From positions 772,501 through 836,500 of the forward strand of contig JAURUC010000001.1 of NCBI GenBank assembly GCA_030803735.1: DNA of 64,000 nt. The letters run 5' to 3'. Positions 1-8,491 of the stretch are shown one piece after another. The stretch's first letter is position 1; each line of letters begins with the position of its first letter. This DNA comes from Actinopolyspora lacussalsi. Lineage in GTDB: Bacteria; Actinomycetota; Actinomycetes; Mycobacteriales; Pseudonocardiaceae. The notes under the pieces are model-generated. The model had not been told where the DNA came from. It ran no database searches and saw only the letters and a program-made list of their open reading frames with translations. Both the position numbers and the translations under genes were made by a program.

Positions 1-1
1 A

Positions 2-178
2 GCACTGCTGGAGATCGCAACCGACGAACCCGGCTTCACCGCCGACGAACCCCTGCTCGAACTGGGACGGGCACTCAAGCTCCCGCCATGGCTGGAACCC
101 AGCAGGGAACAGATCGAGGCAGCACTGCCCCGACTGGACCTGCCGAGCGAGAACAATCCGGAAAGGCCGGTCTCATGA
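2..178 (+). CDS. C-terminal end of a ring-cleaving dioxygenase (VOC/glyoxalase family), 5' end outside the window
   Basis: Only the last 58 codons are in the window. The translated tail has an IATDEPGF stretch followed by [10 protein letters not shown] and an ERPVS terminus. I recognise this as the C-terminal signature of the MhqA/MhqO-type extradiol (ring-cleaving) dioxygenases, which act on hydroquinone- or catechol-like substrates and have tandem glyoxalase-fold domains. The stop codon overlaps the ATG of the next gene (ATGA), so the two are translationally coupled. In Firmicutes the same pairing of an MhqO-like dioxygenase with an MhqD-like hydrolase is known, which supports the call. The metal ligands lie upstream of the window and cannot be checked. 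Confidence 0.72.
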   Translation, partial: ALLEIATDEPGFTADEPLLELGRALKLPPWLEPSREQIEAALPRLDLPSENNPERPVS

Positions 179-798
179 GCACTTCCGAACTGCCGCTCCG
201 CCATGAGTTCACCGAAGGTGACCCGCGTTCACCGGTACTGCTGATGCTGCACGGGACAGGTGGCACGCCGCGTGACATGGCCCCGCTCGGATACCGGATC
301 GATCCCGAAGCGGCGCTGCTGTCCCCCGCCGGCAGTGTTTCGGAGAACGGTGTGGCGCGGTGGTTCCACCGGTACGAGGAGGGAGTGTTCGACGAACAGG
401 ACGTCCTTCGCAGGGCCGGGGAACTGGCCGAGTTCGTCGAACAGGCTCGCGACCACTACGGCATAGCCGATCGCGGGTTGGTCGCCGTCGGATTCTCCAA
501 CGGCGCCAACATCGCCGCGGCGCTGACGCTGCTGCGCCCGGACGTGCTCACCGAAGCCGTGCTGTTCGCCGCGATGTCGCCGATCGTCGACACACCGCGT
601 CACTCCCTGACCGACACCCGGGTGTGGATGTCCAACGGCGAACACGACCCCATGGCGCCGATGGCCTCGGTGAACCGACTCGTCGGCACGCTGCGTGACC
701 GCGGGGCCGAGGTGACCACGCACCGCCATCCCGGCGGACACGACATCACGGCGGAAGCACTGCGGGAGGCAGCCGATTGGTTGCGTCAGCGTCACTGA
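175..798 (+). CDS. Alpha/beta hydrolase, MhqD/phospholipase-carboxylesterase type
   Basis: The 207-residue protein has a catalytic-triad layout of the carboxylesterase family: LMLHGTGG oxyanion region near the N-terminus, nucleophile elbow GFSNGAN, an Asp in NGEHDPMAP and a His in GGHDIT. The start is the ATG at 175, which overlaps the stop of the preceding dioxygenase; an upstream in-frame ATG at 88 would lie wholly inside that gene and was rejected. No signal peptide is seen, so the enzyme should be cytoplasmic. By analogy with MhqD it would act with the dioxygenase on aromatic or quinone-derived compounds, but the substrate is not known. It could also be a general esterase. Confidence 0.8.
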   Translation: MSTSELPLRHEFTEGDPRSPVLLMLHGTGGTPRDMAPLGYRIDPEAALLSPAGSVSENGVARWFHRYEEGVFDEQDVLRRAGELAEFVEQARDHYGIADRGLVAVGFSNGANIAAALTLLRPDVLTEAVLFAAMSPIVDTPRHSLTDTRVWMSNGEHDPMAPMASVNRLVGTLRDRGAEVTTHRHPGGHDITAEALREAADWLRQRH

Positions 799-850
799 AC
801 CGGTTTTCGTGCTGTCCGTGCGCTGAGCTCGTCGCGGTGCTTACGCGGGC

Positions 851-2071
851 TCACTGCTTCCCGCGGTGAGCCGCCGCCCGAAGCGAGATCCGCTTGATCC
901 GGCGGTACGCTCCCAGGGCGATCCGCAGCGTCGGGTGCCGATCGCTGGACAGCACCAGGCTCTCCCGCAAGCCCGGAGCTTTTGATGCTTCCGGTGTCGG
1001 CGGAGCTTTCGGTTCCTGCTGCGCTCGTTGTCGCGCCGTCTCGCGTCCGATCACCTCCGCCAACGCCTCGATCGCCACTTCGGCCAGTTCGGCCGTATCG
1101 GGGTGATCCGGGACCACTTCGGGGCCGTCGGTTACGGCGGGACGGAGTTCATCGAGGTCACCGATCACCTCATAACCCCTTTCCGCCAGTGCCTCGGTAA
1201 TCCGCTCGGACTGTTGTCGCAGCCATTCCCGGTGTTGTTCGGGTACTTCGAGCGGATTGCGGGCCTTGCGGCTTCCCAGGATCTCTTCCGCCAGGTTCCG
1301 CTTCACACGTAGGTCGTGCGTGGGCCAGTCGATGTTGCCGTTGAGCCGTTGGTTCAGGCGACGGATGAGTTCCGTCTCGGCTACGCCCAGTGAGCGGTTC
1401 CGCTGCTGCACCCGGGTGTCGTACTCCTCGGGGCGCAGTCCCAGGAGTTCGGCGAAGCGGTGCCATACGAGGTCGGTGGAACTGCCGGCGGGAGGCACCG
1501 TAACCACGTGGACCCGTTCGGGGGGGATCGACCGGCCCCATTTGGCCAGGATCTCGGGGACGTCCTGCCGGTGCCAGAACAGCTTGCTGAGCATGTCCGG
1601 TTCGGCGACCGTGCCCCGTACTCCGGCCACGAAGTCCTCGAACGATATGGTGTGCCGGTTTTTGACGTCCTCCTGCCACACGGCGGGTAGCTGACGCTGC
1701 AGGTCCCGCACCGTGCAGACCAGATGAACCTCGGCGAAGGAAAGATCGGCCATCGCGCGTTCGATCTGTTCCGGGGTGGCCGTGCAGAACAGCTCGTGCG
1801 AGATGACTACGGTCGCGGGCCCGTCTGCAGCCTGCTTGACCAGGTTTTCCCAGGCATTCGGGACGTTGTCGTCGAACCAGTCCACCTGGAACTGCGTGTT
1901 CTGCAGATCCATGGCAGCGTGAAAGTGCGCGTCGGGGCGAGTGCCCGGATAGTGAACGCCCGCCTCCCGCAGGGCCTCCCTGTTGTTCCAGAGGATCTCC
2001 TGCAGGTAGGTAGTTCCGGTCTTGGGGGAACCGATGTGTACGTAGACTCGGTTGGCGTCGGTGTCGCTCAT
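851..2071 (-). CDS. Sulfotransferase family protein (PAPS-dependent)
   Basis: The protein is about 406 residues. Its N-terminus reads VYVHIGSPKTGTTYLQ, the 5'-phosphosulfate-binding loop typical of sulfotransferases (GxPKxGTT). A later VICTVRDLQRQ-like segment (LVCTVRDLQR here) matches the 3'-phosphate-binding region. The C-terminal 100 residues are Pro/Ala/Glu rich, end in a basic tail and are not recognisable. The ATG at 2071 gives the shortest N-terminus that keeps the P-loop; ATGs at 2086 and 2119 are alternatives. The gene is divergent from an APS kinase gene about 90 bp away, which would supply the PAPS donor. The acceptor (glycolipid, sugar or metabolite) cannot be inferred. Confidence 0.8.
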   Translation of the reverse strand: MSDTDANRVYVHIGSPKTGTTYLQEILWNNREALREAGVHYPGTRPDAHFHAAMDLQNTQFQVDWFDDNVPNAWENLVKQAADGPATVVISHELFCTATPEQIERAMADLSFAEVHLVCTVRDLQRQLPAVWQEDVKNRHTISFEDFVAGVRGTVAEPDMLSKLFWHRQDVPEILAKWGRSIPPERVHVVTVPPAGSSTDLVWHRFAELLGLRPEEYDTRVQQRNRSLGVAETELIRRLNQRLNGNIDWPTHDLRVKRNLAEEILGSRKARNPLEVPEQHREWLRQQSERITEALAERGYEVIGDLDELRPAVTDGPEVVPDHPDTAELAEVAIEALAEVIGRETARQRAQQEPKAPPTPEASKAPGLRESLVLSSDRHPTLRIALGAYRRIKRISLRAAAHRGKQ

Positions 2072-2160
2072 GTGATCATCTTTCATGCGATTCCGGAATC
2101 GTGGAACACCCACCGGCATATTCGGTAAGGCCCCGACCTAGGCCAGTAGGGAGATGCGCT

Positions 2161-2733
2161 ATGGGATCCTTGGGAGCCACGCTCTGGTTGACCGGGCTGC
2201 CCGGTGCCGGCAAGTCGACCATCGCGCAGGCGGTGGCCGAGTACTTGAGGCGGCGCGGTGGAAGGGTCCAGGTTCTCGACGGGGATCAGTTACGGACCAA
2301 CCTATCGGCCGATCTGGGATTCACTCAGGCAGACCGGAACACGCACGTGCGCCGGACCGGATTCGTGGCTCAATTGCTGGCCACGCACGGTGTCACAGTG
2401 CTGGTCCCGGTTATCGCCCCTTACAGCACCGCGAGGGACGATGTGCGTGCCCAGCACGACAGCCTGGGATGCCCCTATCTCGAAGTACACGTCGCCACTC
2501 CGGTCACCGAGTGCATGCGGCGTGACCCGAAGGGCCTCTACGGACGAGCCGCCGCTGGTGAGCTGTCCGGCCTGACCGGTTACGACGCGGCGTATCAGGA
2601 TCCGGTGGATCCTGATCTGTGGTTGGACACCAGTACCACCGACATCACAGCTGCTCGGGACGCCGTGCTCGGGATGTTGTCGCGCAGGGTGGGACTTCCG
2701 CTTCCCGGTTTGGAGACAGTGGGCGAGTACTGA
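2161..2733 (+). CDS. cysC: Adenylylsulfate (APS) kinase
   Basis: The 190-residue protein opens with LWLTGLPGAGKST, the Walker A motif of APS kinase, followed by LDGDQLRTNLSADLGF and NTHVRRTGFVAQLL, which are conserved APS-binding segments, and a YLEVHVATP stretch. It makes PAPS from APS and ATP. ATG 2161 was chosen because GGGAG lies just upstream; an earlier ATG at 2101 would extend into the divergent sulfotransferase start region. CysC is present without CysN or CysD, and it is paired head-to-head with a sulfotransferase. This suggests PAPS production for sulfation of a product rather than for sulfate assimilation. Confidence 0.9.
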   Translation: MGSLGATLWLTGLPGAGKSTIAQAVAEYLRRRGGRVQVLDGDQLRTNLSADLGFTQADRNTHVRRTGFVAQLLATHGVTVLVPVIAPYSTARDDVRAQHDSLGCPYLEVHVATPVTECMRRDPKGLYGRAAAGELSGLTGYDAAYQDPVDPDLWLDTSTTDITAARDAVLGMLSRRVGLPLPGLETVGEY

Positions 2734-2754
2734 TCCGTCCGGGCGCGCTGAGTG

Positions 2755-2789
2755 AACTCCCGGTGGTCCGCTGACCACCGGGAGTTTTT
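2755..2789 (+). terminator. Rho-independent terminator after cysC
   Basis: A perfect 13-bp stem (arms 2756-2768 and 2773-2785, ACTCCCGGTGGTC pairing with GACCACCGGGAGT) with a CGCT tetraloop runs into a run of T at 2785-2789. It lies 22 bases after the cysC stop. This is the clearest intrinsic terminator in the window and separates cysC from the pca operon. Confidence 0.92.
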
Positions 2790-2846
2790 CGTGTCCGGGC
2801 GCGCGTGGCCACGCTGCCCTCCCGGGGTTTCGTTTCCGACGCGATA

Positions 2847-2876
2847 TTGACCCGCGTGCTGTCGCTCAATTATGTT
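2847..2876 (+). promoter_or_regulatory. Candidate pca operon promoter
   Basis: TTGACC at 2847-2852 and TATGTT at 2871-2876 are separated by 18 bases, a reasonable sigma70-like pair about 90 bases before the GTG start of pcaI. The -10 element overlaps the first half-site of the inverted repeats at 2874-2907. The call is by eye only. Confidence 0.45.
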
Positions 2877-2907
2877 CGCAGGAAGCACGAACGTTCTCTT
2901 TGCGAAC
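2874..2907. promoter_or_regulatory. Putative PcaR (IclR-family) operator: two adjacent inverted repeats
   Basis: Two abutting inverted repeats are visible: GTTCG-N9-CGAAC (2874-2892) and GTTC-N7-GAAC (2893-2907). The outermost arms also form GTTCGCA/TGCGAAC. GTTCG/CGAAC half-sites resemble the operators reported for PcaR and PcaU, IclR-family regulators of pca genes. The pair lies 60-90 bases before pcaI and overlaps the likely -10 box. The IclR gene at the end of this operon is the natural candidate to bind it; that is inference. Confidence 0.55.
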
Positions 2908-2966
2908 AAACCGTGGGTGTCGTTGTGAGTTCGGACACCAAGCGAAACCGCTGAACGGGGTGACCA

Positions 2967-3788
2967 GTGGCACGCATACTGCAGCTCGACACGGCCGTGG
3001 CCGAGCTGGTCAACGACGGTGACACCGTCGCGTTGGAAGGTTTTACGCATCTCATCCCGGTGGCGGCGGGGCACGAGATCATTCGTGCGGGCCGACGTGA
3101 TCTCACGCTGTGCAGGATGACGCCCGATGTCGTCTACGATCAGCTGATCGGCGCAGGCTGCGCACGTAAGCTCGTGTTCTCCTGGGGTGGAAACCCCGGC
3201 GTCGGTTCACTGCACCGCTTCCGGGACGCGATCCAGCACTCCTGGCCCGTGCCGTTGGAGATCGAGGAGCACAGTCACGCCGGGATGGCCAACCGCTATG
3301 TCGCGGGTGCCTCCGGTCTGCCGTTCGCCGTGCTGCGGGGGTACGCGGGGACCGACCTGCCGGAGCACACCGACACGATCAGCACGGTGCGCTGTCCGTT
3401 CACCGGTGAGGAACTGGCGGCTGTGGCCGCGCTCAACCCCGATGTCGGCATCGTCCACGCGCAGCGTGCCGATCGTGCGGGCAACGTGCAGTTCTGGGGT
3501 ATCACGGGAGTGCAGAAGGAAACCGTGTTGGCCTCGGTACGTTCGCTGGTGACCGTGGAGGAGATGGTCGACGAATTGCCGGAACAGCCCGGAGCCGTGG
3601 TGCTGCCGAGCTGGGCGGTCACCGCCGTGGCAGAGGTTCCCGGCGGTGCACACCCTTCCTACGCCCAGGGTTACTCCGAACGGGACAACGCCTACTACCA
3701 GGACTGGGACGCGATCAGCAGGGACCGCGATCGGTTCCGCGAGTGGTTGGACAGCGAGATCCACGAGCCGGAGAGGAGCGCCCGATGA
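2967..3788 (+). CDS. pcaI: 3-oxoadipate CoA-transferase, alpha subunit
   Basis: The 273-residue protein is a family-I CoA-transferase subunit A, with EGFTHLIPVA near the N-terminus, the FSWGGNPGVGS segment and a C-terminal YYQDWDAISRDRDRF tail typical of the PcaI/CatI/GctA group. With PcaJ it moves CoA from succinyl-CoA to 3-oxoadipate. The GTG start has AACGGGG upstream. The 3' end overlaps pcaJ by 4 bp. Its place at the head of a full pca operon decides between 3-oxoadipate and other dicarboxylate substrates such as glutaconate. Confidence 0.85.
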   Translation: MARILQLDTAVAELVNDGDTVALEGFTHLIPVAAGHEIIRAGRRDLTLCRMTPDVVYDQLIGAGCARKLVFSWGGNPGVGSLHRFRDAIQHSWPVPLEIEEHSHAGMANRYVAGASGLPFAVLRGYAGTDLPEHTDTISTVRCPFTGEELAAVAALNPDVGIVHAQRADRAGNVQFWGITGVQKETVLASVRSLVTVEEMVDELPEQPGAVVLPSWAVTAVAEVPGGAHPSYAQGYSERDNAYYQDWDAISRDRDRFREWLDSEIHEPERSAR

Positions 3789-4585
3789 CCGGGGAGCTGT
3801 CAGAGACACCGACAACCTCGGAATTCACCTCGGACGAGATGATGACCGTGGCCGCTTCACGGTCGCTGCACGACGAGTCGGTGTGTTTCGTGGGGATCGG
3901 ATTGCCGAGCACGGCTGCCAACCTCGCGCGCCGCACACATGCGCCCGAACTGGTTCTGATCTACGAGTCCGGGACGTTGGGTACCAAACCGCAGCGGCTG
4001 CCGCTGTCCATCGGAGACGGAGTGCTCGCGGAGACGGCCGATTCGGTGGTCGGTGTTCCCGAGATCTTCAACTACTGGTTGCAGCCGGGACGAGTGGACG
4101 TCGGATTCCTGGGCGGTGCTCAGGTCGACCGGTACGGCAACATCAACACCACCGTGATCGGTGACGAGTACGAAGACCCCAAGGTTCGATTGCCGGGTGC
4201 CGGCGGGGCGCCGGAGATAGCCACCTCCTGCGGCGAAGTGCTCATCGTGATGCGGCACAGCCCGCGTGCCTTCGTTCCCGACGTGGACTTCATCACCTCC
4301 GTGGGGTACGGAAGGGACGGCGCGGCCCGAGCGCGATTGGGACTGCCGGGACGCGGTCCGGTCAAGGTCATCACGGACCTCGGTGTGCTGCGACCCGACG
4401 AGGGAACGAACGAACTGACACTGACCGGACTGGCTCCCGGGGTCGAGGTGGAACAGGTCCGCGCGGCTACCGGTTGGCCGCTTCGCGTCGCCGAGGAACT
4501 CGGCGTGCAGCATCCTCCCACCGATCGGGAACTGCGGATCCTGCGGGAACTCAAAGCTACTGTCGGGAATGGAGAGTCTTCTTGA
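3785..4585 (+). CDS. pcaJ: 3-oxoadipate CoA-transferase, beta subunit
   Basis: This 266-residue subunit carries the catalytic glutamate in LIYESGTLG, the position equivalent to the active-site Glu of family-I CoA-transferases. FVGIGLPSTAANLARR forms the N-terminal CoA-binding region, and GAGGAPEIATSCGEVLIVM is conserved in the family. ATG 3785 overlaps the pcaI stop. The 3' end overlaps the TTG start of pcaF by 4 bp, so the three genes appear translationally coupled. Confidence 0.86.
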   Translation: MTGELSETPTTSEFTSDEMMTVAASRSLHDESVCFVGIGLPSTAANLARRTHAPELVLIYESGTLGTKPQRLPLSIGDGVLAETADSVVGVPEIFNYWLQPGRVDVGFLGGAQVDRYGNINTTVIGDEYEDPKVRLPGAGGAPEIATSCGEVLIVMRHSPRAFVPDVDFITSVGYGRDGAARARLGLPGRGPVKVITDLGVLRPDEGTNELTLTGLAPGVEVEQVRAATGWPLRVAEELGVQHPPTDRELRILRELKATVGNGESS

Positions 4586-5763
4586 GCGACGAGGTGTACG
4601 TACTCGAAGCGGTTCGCACCCCCGTGGGGCGTTACGGCAAGGGATTGGCCGAGGTGCGTCCCGACGATCTGGCCGCCCACACGATCAGGGCTCTCCTCGA
4701 GAGGGTTCCCGGACTGGACCCGGCACGGATACACGACGTGCTGTTCGGTGACGCCAACGGTGCGGGCGAGGACAACCGCAACGTGGCCCGCATGGCGACC
4801 CTGCTGGCCGGGCTCCCGACGAGCGTCGCGGGGGCGACGGTCAACCGGCTGTGCGGCTCCGGCCTGGAAGCGGTGATCGAGGCCAGTCGAATCGTGCAGA
4901 CCGGTGACGGGGATCTGGTGCTGGCGGGCGGCGTCGAGTCCATGAGTCGCGCCCCCTGGGTACTGCCGAAGCCGGGGCGCGCCTATCCACGGGGACACGA
5001 GACGCTGCACTCCACCACACTCGGCTGGCGGATGATCAATCCCGAGATGCCCCCCGAATGGACCATTTCACTCGGGGAGAGTGCCGAGCTGTTGGCCGAC
5101 AAGTACGGTATCGGTCGCGCCGAGCAGGACGCCTTCGCCGTACGCAGCCACCAGCGGGCGGCGGCCGCCTGGGAGCAGGGGCTTTTCGAGGACGAGGTCG
5201 TGCCGGTGCCGGGTACGGACCTCACCAGGGACGAGGGGGTGCGTGCCGACACCTCGGAGGAAGCGCTCGGCAAGCTCAAGCCCGCCTTCCGGGCTGATGG
5301 CACTGTTACGGCGGGCAACTCGTCCCCGCTCAACGACGGATCCGCCGCTGTACTGCTCGGAAGCCGTGCCGCTGCTGACGAGGTCGGTGCCGAACCGCTG
5401 GCACGGGTCGTCAGCCGCGGGGTGGCGGCGGTGGACCCCGACGTATTCGGGATCGGTCCCGTGCGTGCCGCGCGTACCGCGCTGCGACGTGCGGGGATCG
5501 GTTGGGGCGATCTCACCGCTGTCGAGCTCAACGAGGCGTTCGCCTCCCAGTCGCTCGCCTGTCTGGCCGAGTGGCCGGAACTGGACCCGGAGATAGTCAA
5601 TCAACGTGGTGGTGCGATCGCTCTCGGACACCCGCTGGGCGCTTCCGGTGCGCGGATCCTGACCAGCCTCGCGCATCAGCTGCGTCGGGCGGGAGGTGGC
5701 TGGGGACTGGCCGCTATCTGCATCGGCGTCGGTCAAGGCCTCGCGGTCGTCCTGCACGCATGA
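4582..5763 (+). CDS. pcaF: 3-oxoadipyl-CoA thiolase
   Basis: The 393-residue thiolase has the nucleophilic Cys in VNRLCGSGLEAV, the active His in GGAIALGHPLGASGAR and the C-terminal Cys in AICIGVGQG. It cleaves 3-oxoadipyl-CoA to succinyl-CoA and acetyl-CoA, the last step of the pathway. TTG 4582 was chosen: GGAGAG at 4571-4576 is an excellent ribosome site, the codon overlaps the pcaJ stop, and the N-terminus DEVYVLEAVRTPVGRYG matches thiolases. A longer reading from 4474 would lie inside pcaJ. Confidence 0.9.
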   Translation: MSDEVYVLEAVRTPVGRYGKGLAEVRPDDLAAHTIRALLERVPGLDPARIHDVLFGDANGAGEDNRNVARMATLLAGLPTSVAGATVNRLCGSGLEAVIEASRIVQTGDGDLVLAGGVESMSRAPWVLPKPGRAYPRGHETLHSTTLGWRMINPEMPPEWTISLGESAELLADKYGIGRAEQDAFAVRSHQRAAAAWEQGLFEDEVVPVPGTDLTRDEGVRADTSEEALGKLKPAFRADGTVTAGNSSPLNDGSAAVLLGSRAAADEVGAEPLARVVSRGVAAVDPDVFGIGPVRAARTALRRAGIGWGDLTAVELNEAFASQSLACLAEWPELDPEIVNQRGGAIALGHPLGASGARILTSLAHQLRRAGGGWGLAAICIGVGQGLAVVLHA

Positions 5764-5786
5764 ACCGGTAATCATCAGGAGCGAGC

Positions 5787-6542
5787 ATGTCCACCGACTC
5801 GATCGGCAAACCGTCGGATCGATTGATCCTGCCCAAGTACGAGCGCGACGATGCCAGCCATCCCGCGCTGGACACCACGGAGTACTTTTCGACGTCGCTG
5901 CGCAGCCCGCTTCGTCCACTGCAGTTGCTGCCACAGAATCTCACCGAGATCACTGGTCCGGTACTCGGGCACGAGCGAGTCGGTGAGACCGACCACGACC
6001 TGACCGTGCAGCACGGGGGCGAACCGCTGGGCGAGCGAATCGTGGTCAGCGGCAGGGTCGTGGACTCGGACGGCAAACCGGTGCCACACGCTCTCGTCGA
6101 AATCTGGCAGGCGAACGCCTCCGGCCGCTACCGCCACGCTGGTGATCGCCACCCGGCTCCGCTGGACCCCAATTTCTCCGGCACGGGCCGGTGCATGACC
6201 GACGAGAACGGTCACTACCGATTCGTCACCATCAAACCGGGTGCCTATCCGTGGCGCAACCACGACAACGCCTGGCGTCCCGCCCACATACATTTCTCGC
6301 TGTTCGGGCGTGCCTTCACCCAGCGCCTGGTCACCCAGATGTACTTCCCGGGCGATCCGTTGTTCTACCAGGACCCGATCTTCCAGTCGGTGCGTGACCC
6401 GAAAGCGCGCGAGCGGATGATCTGTGAGTTCGACCTGGACAGCACGATTCCGGAGTGGGCGCTGTCGTACCACTTCGACATCGTGCTGCGTGGCAGTCAC
6501 GCCACTCCCTTCGAAGAGGACGAGGACGACGATGACGACTGA
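5787..6542 (+). CDS. pcaH: Protocatechuate 3,4-dioxygenase, beta subunit
   Basis: This 251-residue intradiol dioxygenase subunit should carry the catalytic non-heme Fe(III). Candidate ligands are Tyr in SGRYRHAGDRH, Tyr in KPGAYPWRNH and the two His of PAHIHFSLFG. The VPHALVEIWQANASGRY segment is typical of PcaH. The last eight residues are almost all acidic (EEDEDDDDD), which is unusual at this terminus. AGGAG lies just before the ATG. It ends inside pcaG (11-bp overlap). Together with PcaG it opens protocatechuate to 3-carboxy-cis,cis-muconate. Confidence 0.93.
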   Translation: MSTDSIGKPSDRLILPKYERDDASHPALDTTEYFSTSLRSPLRPLQLLPQNLTEITGPVLGHERVGETDHDLTVQHGGEPLGERIVVSGRVVDSDGKPVPHALVEIWQANASGRYRHAGDRHPAPLDPNFSGTGRCMTDENGHYRFVTIKPGAYPWRNHDNAWRPAHIHFSLFGRAFTQRLVTQMYFPGDPLFYQDPIFQSVRDPKARERMICEFDLDSTIPEWALSYHFDIVLRGSHATPFEEDEDDDDD

Positions 6543-7128
6543 GCGATCCGTTGAGGTGACTCACGTTTCCCGGCCGGCCACCACCCCGTCGCAGACGGTG
6601 GGACCGTTCTTCGCGCTGCCGGGAGGTCTGCCGTGGCCGGACGGGCCCGAACTCCTCCCTCCGGAAGCCCCCGAGGCGGTGATGCTGCGTGGCCGGTTGT
6701 CGGACGGTGCGGGGGAGCCGATTCCCGACGGGTTGATCGAGATCTGGCAGGCGGACGAGCGGGGCGGGTTCGCGCATCCGGACGATCCCCGGCAACAGAC
6801 CACGGACTTCCCCGGTTTCGGGCGGTGTGCCACCGGGCCGGACGGGGAGTTCTGGTTCCGCACCGTCAAGCCGGCCGCGTTGCCCACTCCGGCAGGGGAG
6901 ACGGAGGCCCCGCACATCAACGTCACGGTACTGGCCCGCGGGTTGCTGGACCGTGTCGTGACCCGGATCTACTTCCCGGACGAACCCGCGGCCAACGCCG
7001 TCGATCCCGTGTTGTCCGGTGTCGATCCCGCCCGAAGGGATACCCTGGTCGCGACGGCGACGGCCGACGGCTTCCGATTCGATATCCGGTTGCAGGGTGA
7101 TGACGAGACCATCTTCTTCGCGGTCTGA
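6532..7128 (+). CDS. pcaG: Protocatechuate 3,4-dioxygenase, alpha subunit
   Basis: The 198-residue partner of PcaH begins with TPSQTVGPFFALPGG, a signature of the alpha subunit, and has IPDGLIEIWQAD and FGRCATGPDGEFWF. As in other PcaG proteins the iron ligands of the beta chain are not retained. The ATG at 6532 overlaps the end of pcaH. Its 3' end overlaps the ATG of pcaB at 7100. An upstream ATG at 6424 lies within pcaH and is not the start. Confidence 0.92.
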   Translation: MTTERSVEVTHVSRPATTPSQTVGPFFALPGGLPWPDGPELLPPEAPEAVMLRGRLSDGAGEPIPDGLIEIWQADERGGFAHPDDPRQQTTDFPGFGRCATGPDGEFWFRTVKPAALPTPAGETEAPHINVTVLARGLLDRVVTRIYFPDEPAANAVDPVLSGVDPARRDTLVATATADGFRFDIRLQGDDETIFFAV

Positions 7129-8491
7129 GACCGCCACTGGACTGTTCACTCCCACGTTCGTCACCGAGGGGTTCGACGAACTCACCGCGCCTGCCGCCTG
7201 GTTGCGGGCCATGCTCGACTTCGAGGGTGCGTTGGCCCTCGCCCAGGCGGACGTTGGCCTGGTGCCCACCGCGGTGGCCGAGGAGATCGCCGATCGGTGC
7301 CGCCGGAGCGAGGATTTCGACGTCGACTCGACAGCCCGGCGTGCGGCGGACTCGGCGACTCCGGTCATACCGCTGGTCAAGGACCTCACCGCCGGGGTGA
7401 GCGCGGAAGCGGGCGCGTACGTGCACCGCGGTGCCACCAGCCAGGACGTGGTGGACACCGCCGCGATGCTGGTGGCACGGGAAGCCGTTCGCGCGTCGTT
7501 GCGTGAGCTGCGCGTGGTCGCCGACGAGTGTGCTCGGCTGGCCGAGGAGCATCGCCACACTCTGATCACCGGCCGTACTCTGCTGCAGCACGCCCTGCCG
7601 ACCACTTTCGGGCGCAAGGCCGCCGGCTGGCTCGTCGCGGTGATCGAAGCGGCCGAGGGGCTTGCCGGGATATGGCGACACAGGTTGGCGGTGCAGTTCG
7701 GAGGCCCGGTGGGCACACTGGCGACGTTCGGCTCGGACGGTGTGCGGGTGACCACCGCGTTGGCCGAACGACTCGGGCTGGCCGAACCCGTTCTGCCGTG
7801 GCACACCGACCGGACCCGTGTTGTCGACCTGGCGACCTCGTTGGGCACCGTGGCCGGTGCTCTGGGCAACATCGCGTTGGACGTCGAACTGGCCGCCCAG
7901 ACCGAGGTCGGCGAGCTCGCCGAAGGCCGCTCCGGGGGGTCCTCGGCGATGCCGCACAAGCGCAACCCGGTTCGTGCCGTCCGGGTCAACGCGGCAGCTC
8001 GCCGGGCACCGGGCCTCGTGGCGACCCTGTTGAGCGCCGTGCCGCAGGAACACGAACGCGCGGCGGGTGCCTGGCAGGCGGAGTGGGAGCCGTTCAACGA
8101 GCTGTTGCGGTTGACCGGTTCGGCGGCGGCGGTAACCGGCGAGATGCTGGGCGAGCTCGAGGTCGACGCGGACAGGATGCGCTCCAATCTGGAGCTGTCC
8201 GGTGGAGTCCTGTTGACAGAGCGGATCTCCACGGCACTCGCCACGGAGCTCGGACCTGTCGTGGCGAGTGAGCTCGTCGGGGAACTCTCCCGGCGGGTGA
8301 GTCGTGACGGCAGTACCCTGCGCGCCGAGCTGTTGGCGGACGAAACCGTACGCGCGGTGTTGTCCGAACGAGATGTGTTGGACTTGACCGAGCCCGGCGA
8401 CTATCTCGGTTCGGCGGACGAATTCATCGACCGCGCCCTGGCCGCCCACACACGCTGGAAGGAGACGAGTGCCGGTGATCCCGGACTATGA
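7100..8491 (+). CDS. pcaB: 3-carboxy-cis,cis-muconate cycloisomerase
   Basis: The 463-residue protein belongs to the fumarase/aspartase superfamily: the signature GGSSAMPHKRNP is intact and VHRGATSQDVVDTA holds the conserved substrate-binding segment. It converts carboxymuconate to 4-carboxymuconolactone. ATG 7100 overlaps the pcaG tail and follows GCAGGG. The 3' end overlaps pcaL by 23 bp. Confidence 0.92.
   Translation: MTRPSSSRSETATGLFTPTFVTEGFDELTAPAAWLRAMLDFEGALALAQADVGLVPTAVAEEIADRCRRSEDFDVDSTARRAADSATPVIPLVKDLTAGVSAEAGAYVHRGATSQDVVDTAAMLVAREAVRASLRELRVVADECARLAEEHRHTLITGRTLLQHALPTTFGRKAAGWLVAVIEAAEGLAGIWRHRLAVQFGGPVGTLATFGSDGVRVTTALAERLGLAEPVLPWHTDRTRVVDLATSLGTVAGALGNIALDVELAAQTEVGELAEGRSGGSSAMPHKRNPVRAVRVNAAARRAPGLVATLLSAVPQEHERAAGAWQAEWEPFNELLRLTGSAAAVTGEMLGELEVDADRMRSNLELSGGVLLTERISTALATELGPVVASELVGELSRRVSRDGSTLRAELLADETVRAVLSERDVLDLTEPGDYLGSADEFIDRALAAHTRWKETSAGDPGL

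Noticed and set aside
6331..8449. Long minus-strand open frames opposite pcaHGB
   Set aside because: pcaH, pcaG and pcaB have intact catalytic motifs and coupled starts on the plus strand; the opposite frames are Arg/Ser-rich shadows.
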